Source: Pseudomonadota bacterium
GTDB taxonomy: Bacteria; Pseudomonadota; Alphaproteobacteria; RF32; CAG-239
Direction: 5' to 3'
Length of the DNA: 36,195 nucleotides
Assembly (NCBI GenBank): GCA_018362935.1
Contig: JAHALQ010000020.1
Coordinates: 1-36,195 of the forward strand
Of this stretch, positions 31,499-36,195 are shown one piece after another. Under the pieces are notes generated by a model. That model had not been told where the DNA came from and did not search any database. It saw only the letters and a list, made by a program, of their open reading frames with translations. The translations under genes were made by a program, and so were the position numbers. Numbering within the stretch: position 1 is the first letter of the stretch; the number at the start of each line of letters is the position of its first letter.

Positions 31499-32341
31499 TT
31501 ATCCTAAAAATTTCTTTATTTTATCCAAAATTGCTTGGGCATCCTGCCGCCCAAGCTCATACATTTCCTTCACGCGATCCAAATTACTCTCCATTTTACC
31601 GACTTTTATAAAGCGACTCGGCCGCACAATCAAAACTTTTCCTTCTTTCTCTCTTTTTTCCGCATAATCCAATTCAGCATTATACATATGGTGCCGCTGG
31701 TATACGGCCTCCGCAAAACGCGGATATTTGCGGTAAACCAATCCTGAGAGCCATGCCAGACGGTTTGCTTTTTTACGGTATCCTGCCGGCCTCGTTAAAA
31801 TTACAATATTTTTTTCGTATCCCATATCTTCAAAAGCTTTTAACGGTATGCTGTCGGTAATTCCGCCGTCCAGCAGTTTTTTACCGCCGATATGAACAAT
31901 TCTGGATACCAGCGGCAAAGAAGCCGAAGCCCGCAGATAGTCAATTTCCGCAAACATATCGCGGCACAGGATATATTCAGCCTTTCCGGTTTCCAGATTA
32001 GAACAGGTAACATAAAATTTAATTTTCGACTTTTGAAAACCCTCGTTATCAAAAGGGTCAAGCTTTTCGGGCAGTTCATGATAGCAAAACTGCGTATCGA
32101 CCACATTACCCGTTTTCAGCCATGACTTAAAACTCATAAACCTGTAGTCATTGCCGTATTTCATATTATAGCGGATACTGCGCCCGGCCTGCAATGCGGC
32201 GTATGAACAACCGTGAATGGCACCGGCGGACACGCCGATAACACCGTCTGTCAAAATATTATTTTCCAGCAAAACATCCAGCACCCCGGCGGTATAGATT
32301 CCGCGTTTGGCACCGCCTTCCAAGACTAAACCCGTTTTCAT
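31499..32341 (-). CDS. Patatin-like phospholipase
   Basis: 280 residues. Visible: oxyanion-hole LEGGAKRGIYTAGVLD (8-22), nucleophile Ser38 in GVSAGAI and catalytic Asp158 in LLDGGITDS. It is close to the single-domain bacterial patatins that hydrolyse acyl-lipids. The C-terminal 60 residues are basic and helical (YAEKREKEGKVLIVRPSRF, DRVKEMYELGRQDAQAILDKI). No signal peptide. The ATG at 32341 has AGGTGG upstream. A stand-alone gene, with no cyclic-nucleotide synthase nearby, so a CBASS-type defence role is not indicated. Confidence 0.92.
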   Translation of the reverse strand: MKTGLVLEGGAKRGIYTAGVLDVLLENNILTDGVIGVSAGAIHGCSYAALQAGRSIRYNMKYGNDYRFMSFKSWLKTGNVVDTQFCYHELPEKLDPFDNEGFQKSKIKFYVTCSNLETGKAEYILCRDMFAEIDYLRASASLPLVSRIVHIGGKKLLDGGITDSIPLKAFEDMGYEKNIVILTRPAGYRKKANRLAWLSGLVYRKYPRFAEAVYQRHHMYNAELDYAEKREKEGKVLIVRPSRFIKVGKMESNLDRVKEMYELGRQDAQAILDKIKKFLG

Positions 32342-32512
32342 AGCCACCTCTTTAAAATTTTTACTTTTCGAATTTAACACTTTTCATGCCCTAAAAACAA
32401 CAGCTTTTTTCTTATCCATAGCCCGGCGGCAAAAAAAATTTCCGCCGCAGAATTATAATATTTGGTATTCGTATTATATATGTATAAACATAACCTCATA
32501 AAGGAGATAATC

Positions 32513-33223
32513 ATGCAAGAAGAAGTCCTGTTCAAAATCACCAACGGCCTCTATGTGACCTCAGCCGCACATAAAGACAAACCCGGAACTTATGCCGGCG
32601 CTTTGGTCGATGCGGTTTGCCAGATAAGCATCAATCCTAATTTGCTGATGTTGTCTTGCATGAACAACAGCTACACCAAAGAATGCATTGAACACACTGG
32701 TGAGTTCGCCGTCAGCATCCTGCCCCGAAGCATTGCTCCGTTTATTGTCGCCGTTTTCGGTTTTCAGACCAGCCGCGATGTTGACAAATGGAGTAACGTT
32801 TCTCATACCGAAATAAACGGCCTTCCTTACCTAACAGATGCTCTTGGTAAAATCCGTGCCAAAGTTATCCAAACTCTTCGTTACAATTGCAGCACCGTAT
32901 TTATTGCCGAAATAACCGACGCATTTGACTATGCCGAGGGAGAAGCCCTGACCTATCAGGAGTACCGTTCGGGCTTTAAACATCGGGCAATGGAAGCTTT
33001 TGCCGCTTATAAAGACGGCACATTGCCCAATTCCCTGGCCGATAATCTGGCACAGGAAGCCGTTGCGCCGGCACCTGTTATTCCAGAAAATGCCGCCGAA
33101 AAACATTGGGTCTGCACAGTCTGCGGTTATGTCTATGACGGAGAGGTTCCTTTTGAAGACTTACCGGATGACTGGCTGTGTCCGCTGTGTGGCGTAGGAA
33201 AAGAATACTTTGAACTGCAATAA
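32513..33223 (+). CDS. Flavin reductase-rubredoxin fusion (high-molecular-weight rubredoxin type)
   Basis: 236 residues. The N-terminal ~160 residues form an FMN-binding flavin reductase domain (FKITNGLYVTSAAHKD, AVCQISINPNLLMLSC, FAVSILPRSIAPFIVAVFGF). A ~35-residue Ala/Pro linker follows, then a rubredoxin with Cys201/Cys204 (VCTVCGYVYDGE) and Cys223/Cys226 (LCPLCGVGKEYF) for one iron. In anaerobes such proteins pass electrons from NAD(P)H to oxygen- or NO-reducing flavodiiron proteins. The ATG at 32513 has AAAGGAG upstream. The partner is not in the window. Confidence 0.93.
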   Translation: MQEEVLFKITNGLYVTSAAHKDKPGTYAGALVDAVCQISINPNLLMLSCMNNSYTKECIEHTGEFAVSILPRSIAPFIVAVFGFQTSRDVDKWSNVSHTEINGLPYLTDALGKIRAKVIQTLRYNCSTVFIAEITDAFDYAEGEALTYQEYRSGFKHRAMEAFAAYKDGTLPNSLADNLAQEAVAPAPVIPENAAEKHWVCTVCGYVYDGEVPFEDLPDDWLCPLCGVGKEYFELQ

Positions 33224-33233
33224 CCCGGATATG

Positions 33234-33263
33234 AAAAACCCCGCCTCAAAAGGCGGGGTTTTT
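33234..33263. terminator. Bidirectional terminator
   Basis: AAAAACCCCGCC-tcaaaa-GGCGGGGTTTTT between the rubredoxin fusion and the convergent cold-shock gene. Confidence 0.92.
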
Positions 33264-33280
33264 GAAAGAGCAAACAGCCG

Positions 33281-33484
33281 TTAAGCCAGTTTGATATCGG
33301 AAGCAGACTTGCGTCCTCTTTCTTCGATAATTTCAAAAGTAACTTTCTGATTATCAGCCAAAGATCTCAAATTCGCGCGCTCAACAGCCGAAATATGTAC
33401 AAACACATCTTCGCCGCCGTTTTCCGGCTGAATAAAACCAAAACCCTTGCTGGCATTAAACCACTTAACTGTACCTTTTAACAT
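33281..33484 (-). CDS. Cold-shock domain protein, copy 1
   Basis: 67 residues: MLKGTVKWFNASKGFGFIQPE, then DVFVHISAVE and EIIEERGRKSASDIKLA. RNP1 (KGFGFI) and RNP2 (VFVHI) are intact, so it should bind single-stranded RNA/DNA as an mRNA chaperone. The ATG at 33484 has AAAGGAA upstream. The leader is long and AT-rich, with a hairpin at 33541-33574, typical of cold-shock genes with 5' regulation. Confidence 0.95.
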   Translation of the reverse strand: MLKGTVKWFNASKGFGFIQPENGGEDVFVHISAVERANLRSLADNQKVTFEIIEERGRKSASDIKLA

Positions 33485-33765
33485 TTTGTATTCCTTTCTA
33501 TATATTTGAACAATTTTTTTATAACCATTATAAAAAAATGAAGATTCCCGTTCCACACAATCACGGAGAATCTTGCTTTAACATAGATAGAAAGAAAATT
33601 TCACAGACGATATTGTTTAGAATTAAATCTCGAAAATATCTATATACCCAAATAATGCATATGGCAAGCACTTTCTTTTAATAAATTCTGCATACTCTTA
33701 TTTTCTGCCAAGCAAAGCCACAGAATTTGCCTTTGTTATGGCAAAAACCGAAATAACAGTAAAAG
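33485..33765. other. AT-rich intergenic stretch with no gene seen
   Basis: It contains the likely promoter and leader region of the cold-shock gene and a stem AAGATTC-CCGT / ACGG-a-GAATCTT (33541-33574) which, read on the minus strand, is followed by a T-run and looks like a terminator or leader hairpin. Only very short frames are present elsewhere. Confidence 0.5.
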
Positions 33766-33802
33766 AAAAAGCTTTATAATCTACAGATTATAAAGCTTTT
33801 TT
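33766..33802 (-). terminator. Long A/T-flanked hairpin, terminator of the tRNA-fMet echo unit
   Basis: AAAAAGCTTTATAATC-taca-GATTATAAAGCTTTTT, a perfect 16-bp stem. In the minus direction it follows the truncated tRNA-fMet copy. Confidence 0.75.
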
Positions 33803-33804
33803 AA

Positions 33805-33823
33805 TGGTTGCAGGGGCAGGATT
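33805..33823 (-). repeat. Truncated duplicate of the tRNA-fMet 3' end
   Basis: 19 bp with 18 matches to 33989-34007: the CCA, acceptor 3' strand and T-stem 3' half, ending inside the T-loop. Upstream (33910-33940) lie a T-arm-like piece and its inverted partner (CCTAC...GTAGG, GTAGG-cc-AAATC). No credible gene lies between the copies. Confidence 0.75.
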
Positions 33824-33956
33824 GGTTCTCCATTCGCTATGCTCAGTCGCTCCACTGCGCTCATTGGCTTACGCCAACCGCCATACTTCCGTCTGGCTTT
33901 CGCTTGTAGTGAACCTACTATTTCGTAGGCCAAATCGAGCCACGCCATACAAAAAT

Positions 33957-33983
33957 AAAAACCAGCCTTTGAGGCTGGTTTTT
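33957..33983 (-). terminator. Terminator after tRNA-fMet
   Basis: AAAAACCAGCCT-ttg-AGGCTGGTTTTT, five bases after the encoded CCA. Confidence 0.85.
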
Positions 33984-33988
33984 ATTTT

Positions 33989-34065
<77 letters not shown>

Positions 34066-34111
34066 ATGGAATAGCGTTGTTTTACGCTTTTATGGCTTTC
34101 TTGTCAAGCCT

Positions 34112-34684
34112 TTATTTTATAAAATTATGACTAACAATTTTTTCAAGCAGTTGCGGACCGAAAATATCATGTTCCGTTTCTTCGTCATAAATATAACGAA
34201 CATTTGCTCCGGCTTTTTGCAGATATTGGTAGGATTGTTTTCGCTCATTGCTTAAATAAGCGTCTTTTCCGCCCTCAACCCAAATAATATCCGGCATCGC
34301 ATTTGGCGTTTTAATCTTTGCCGCCGACGGCCAATCCCCGCAAATGCTGATTACGCCGCGTACAGGCTGTTTCATACTCACGGCAATGGCCACAGCGCCG
34401 CCCTGCGAATGTCCGCAAAGAATAGCGTCGCGAAAATCTATCCCTAGTCCTTCAATCCGAGTTACCACATAATCCACGGCATTATTAAAACTTTCCTCAT
34501 CAACGACTCTCTCGCCCCCCACAATCCGTTTATCAAACCAGCTGAAACCGCTTTTATGGGACAGCGGCGCATTTATGCATACCAATTCAGCCTGACAGGT
34601 AGCTGCCAGGTTATCCATAAAGACACGATGGGCAGATTTGTCTGCCCCTTTTCCATGCAAAAAAATCAAACTCTTGGACATCAT
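34112..34684 (-). CDS. Alpha/beta hydrolase (carboxylesterase / phospholipase type)
   Basis: 190 residues. Visible: KSLIFLHGKGADKS (HG oxyanion region), CGHSQGGAVAIAVS (nucleophile Ser in GHSQG), VEGGKDAYLSNERK (catalytic Asp) and TEHDIFG (catalytic His). This matches small cytoplasmic carboxylesterases of the YpfH/lysophospholipase type. No signal peptide. Start at the first of two adjacent ATGs (34684/34681), with GGGGTG upstream. It converges with no gene; tRNA-fMet lies downstream on the same strand. Confidence 0.85.
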   Translation of the reverse strand: MMSKSLIFLHGKGADKSAHRVFMDNLAATCQAELVCINAPLSHKSGFSWFDKRIVGGERVVDEESFNNAVDYVVTRIEGLGIDFRDAILCGHSQGGAVAIAVSMKQPVRGVISICGDWPSAAKIKTPNAMPDIIWVEGGKDAYLSNERKQSYQYLQKAGANVRYIYDEETEHDIFGPQLLEKIVSHNFIK

Positions 34685-34725
34685 ACACCCCGATAGTTGC
34701 TGAAAGAAAGTTTAACCTTTTTGCT

Positions 34726-34794
34726 TTAGAAAAACAACGTAATAATAACCGCAAAAACAAATACGCTCAAAATTATCCAATGCCACCACTTCAT
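34726..34794 (-). CDS. 22-residue membrane microprotein
   Basis: A short frame MKWWHWIILSVFVFAVIITLFF that is one hydrophobic helix with a Trp-rich, basic start. It has AGAGAGGTG seven bases before the ATG. Composition, start signal and tandem arrangement with a similar frame make it believable. Function unknown; it may bind and modulate another membrane protein. Confidence 0.55.
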   Translation of the reverse strand: MKWWHWIILSVFVFAVIITLFF

Positions 34795-34804
34795 ATTCAC
34801 CTCT

Positions 34805-34885
34805 CTAATTAAACAGGATAATCGACAATATCAGTGCAGCCAAAACAACTGTTGCAAATATTTTATGCTTTCTTTCAAATACCAT
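34805..34885 (-). CDS. 26-residue membrane microprotein
   Basis: The frame MVFERKHKIFATVVLAALIL (then six more residues, SIILFN) has a charged start (ERKHK) and one membrane helix. GGAGAGC lies upstream of the ATG at 34885. It is 10 nt upstream of the 22-residue gene on the same strand, so the two would be expressed together. No family recognised. Confidence 0.55.
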   Translation of the reverse strand: MVFERKHKIFATVVLAALILSIILFN

Positions 34886-34930
34886 TCTGCTCTCCTGATT
34901 GCATTATTAATATAAGCGCTTCGCCTCATA

Positions 34931-34963
34931 AAAAAAGACGGCAGCCGTAAGACCGCCGTCCTT
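34931..34963 (-). terminator. Terminator of cold-shock gene 2
   Basis: On the minus strand GACGGC/GCCGTC with extra pairs, followed by TTTTTT, 22 bp after the stop. Confidence 0.8.
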
Positions 34964-34984
34964 CTTTGCTTTGTACGATTGAGT

Positions 34985-35188
34985 TTACAATACTTTTATG
35001 TTACCTGCCGCAATTCGGCCGCGGTCGTCATAGAGTTCATAACCAACTCTTTGACCGTCCGATAACCGTCTCAAGCCGATTTTCTCTAATTGAGTAACGT
35101 GTACAAAAACATCTTTTTCTCCCTTTTCTGGGGCAATGAATCCATATCCTTTTTTGGTATTAAACCATTTTACGGTTCCAAGTAACAT
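34985..35188 (-). CDS. Cold-shock domain protein, copy 2
   Basis: 67 residues: MLLGTVKWFNTKKGYGFIAP, DVFVHVTQLE and ELYDDRGRIAAGNIKVL. RNP1 is KGYGFI and RNP2 VFVHV. It is about as long as copy 1 but clearly diverged in the C-terminal half. The ATG at 35188 has AAGGAG upstream. TTGTGA half-sites in three copies stand just upstream. Confidence 0.95.
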   Translation of the reverse strand: MLLGTVKWFNTKKGYGFIAPEKGEKDVFVHVTQLEKIGLRRLSDGQRVGYELYDDRGRIAAGNIKVL

Positions 35189-35220
35189 ATTCGAAACTCC
35201 TTTTTAAACTACACTTATTT

Positions 35221-35255
35221 AATTGTGATGTATTTTTTCACAATTGCAATCACAA
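35221..35255. promoter_or_regulatory. Cluster of TTGTGA half-sites upstream of cold-shock gene 2
   Basis: AATTGTGA-N9-TCACAATT is a perfect 8-bp inverted repeat (35221-35245); a third half-site TCACAA follows at 35250-35255. This looks like an operator. The spacing is not that of CRP (N6) or FNR sites, so the factor is unknown. The rest of 35256-35420 holds two small hairpins (near 35305-35321 and 35325-35345) and no gene. Confidence 0.45.
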
Positions 35256-35420
35256 GTTTAGCCATTTTTTTACATTTGGCAAGACCATATTTTCGAACGC
35301 TCTGCACGTATTTTTCGTGCACTAATTTCGTATATTTCAAATACGTTTACTACGGATTCAGTATATCATAATAATATAATAAATAAGCACAACCCTAATA
35401 AATTCAAGATGTCTAAACAG

Positions 35421-35939
35421 TTACAAATGATTGTAATAAACAAGCTGCGAAATTTTCTTTCGCTGCTCGTCAAACCGACTCGAAGACGGTCTTTCGCCGT
35501 CAGCATATCCTATGGCTAAAATATTTACAGGTACCAAATTATCAGGAAGTTCAAAAGCTTCCCGAATCGCATCCGGCTTAAAATGGCAAATCCAAACATT
35601 GCCCAGCCCCTGATTCGTTGCTTCCAACATCATCTGCGTTGTAACAATTGTCGCATCAATCTCGGCAATGTTTTTTTCGTCGTACGGACGTATCCATGCC
35701 TTGTCTTTTTCTGCACAGACCAAAACAGCCAAAGGCGCGCCGTAGATGTTCGCCGCGGTACTGATCTTACCGAGGCTGTCCGGATTATCACATACAATCA
35801 GTTTAAAAGGCTGACGGTTACAGCCGGTCGGCGCAATTCTTGCCGCTTCCAGTATCTGAGTCAATTTTGAAGATTCAACCTTTTTATCGGTGTATTGTCG
35901 TGCTGAATAACGTTTTCGTATTAATTCATAATATTCCAT
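35421..35939 (-). CDS. Nitroreductase-family protein
   Basis: 172 residues. Visible: MEYYELIRKRYSARQYTDKK (FMN-binding RYSAR), ILEAARIAPTGCNRQPFKLIV, DATIVTTQMMLEATNQGLGNVWICHF and NILAIGYADGERP. This is the short single-domain type common in anaerobes, cytoplasmic. The ATG at 35939 has AAGGAGA upstream; the longer open frame upstream (to 35996) has no start signal. Substrate unknown. Confidence 0.92.
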   Translation of the reverse strand: MEYYELIRKRYSARQYTDKKVESSKLTQILEAARIAPTGCNRQPFKLIVCDNPDSLGKISTAANIYGAPLAVLVCAEKDKAWIRPYDEKNIAEIDATIVTTQMMLEATNQGLGNVWICHFKPDAIREAFELPDNLVPVNILAIGYADGERPSSSRFDEQRKKISQLVYYNHL

Positions 35940-36065
35940 AGATTTTCTCCTTCTGTTATCTGATAAACAGTATATTCCCAAACAGAACAACTTCAAGTGT
36001 GATTATTTTCCGTGTGTCCGTTCCAATGATGATATTTCGGATAAATATCCTTTCTTATAATTATA

Positions 36066-36094
36066 TTGACTGTCCCATGAAAGTTTGCTAATAT
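36066..36094 (+). promoter_or_regulatory. Sigma-70 promoter of the last gene
   Basis: TTGACT (36066-36071), 17-bp spacer, TAATAT (36089-36094), then AGTTAACT. About 55 bp before the ATG at 36149. Confidence 0.7.
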
Positions 36095-36148
36095 TAATAA
36101 TAGTTAACTATCAATTACAGGATATGAATTGACAAAACGGAGGCGGCC

Positions 36149-36195
36149 ATGGGAAAGAGCAGATTGACAGGATTGGGAACGGTATTTGCCATGGT
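36149..36195 (+). CDS. Start of an unidentified gene (cut by window end)
   Basis: The ATG at 36149 with CGGAGG upstream opens a frame MGKSRLTGLGTVFAM that runs off the window. Basic then hydrophobic residues suggest a signal peptide or first membrane helix. Strong promoter and ribosome-binding site; product unknown. Confidence 0.55.
   Translation, partial: MGKSRLTGLGTVFAM

Noticed and set aside
31499..32341. CBASS effector (patatin phospholipase)
   Set aside because: No cyclase or accessory gene is near; it looks like a stand-alone metabolic patatin.

Overview
The window looks like a chromosomal segment from a motile, anaerobic or microaerobic member of the Alphaproteobacteria, probably an uncultured host-associated lineage. 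Evidence for the class is a CcrM-type GANTC methyltransferase next to RNase HII, a sigma-54-type promoter in front of flgBC-fliE, an FlhB-tail (FlhX-like) protein, and an initiator tRNA with the C1xA72 mismatch. Evidence for low-oxygen life is the [FeFe]-hydrogenase maturase HydG with its small TM1266-type partner, a flavin reductase-rubredoxin fusion, a fused MsrA-MsrB and two nitroreductase-fold proteins. The lineage assignment is inference; no 16S gene is present.

Layout. 1-3.6 kb: the end of a secreted cysteine-rich tail-collar protein, two palindromic elements, the flgB-flgC-fliE operon (minus), a divergent flhX-like gene, then a promoter-structured RNA-terminator unit in front of a small HTH gene. 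3.7-11.4 kb: minus-strand housekeeping genes (rsmB-like, rlmE, two ppx/gppA paralogues, ccrM, a small coiled-coil protein, rnhB, an S66 peptidase). 11.5-16.9 kb: plus-strand CPA1 antiporter, histidine phosphatase, PIF1-like helicase, TM1266-like regulator and hydG, with slyX on the minus strand. 17-18 kb: an AT-rich pair of unknown genes. 18-21 kb: HAD hydrolase, tRNA-Pro, UDP-sugar dehydrogenase, pgpA. 21-24.7 kb: a broken MsbA-like exporter and two glycosyltransferases, probably a surface-glycan locus. 24.9-33.5 kb: terC, lipoprotein, msrAB, KAP NTPase, secreted nitroreductase, small membrane or unknown proteins, P-loop kinase, patatin, rubredoxin fusion, cold-shock protein. 34-36.2 kb: tRNA-fMet, an esterase, two tiny membrane proteins, a second cold-shock protein, a nitroreductase and the start of a further gene.

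The least explained signals are non-coding. (1) A family of about 80-bp palindromic elements sits at the 3' ends of minus-strand genes, with compensatory base changes in the core stem, and in some cases supplies the host gene's stop codon. (2) Both tRNA genes are followed by a 'tRNA echo' unit: a spacer containing a fold-back T-arm-like piece, then a copy of the tRNA's 3' end and another terminator. (3) A 155-nt structured RNA with a perfect sigma-70 promoter and an intrinsic terminator carries 12 nt exactly complementary to the ribosome-binding region of the next gene. Two membrane microproteins of 22 and 26 residues and a deletion-frameshifted ABC exporter are further points of interest.
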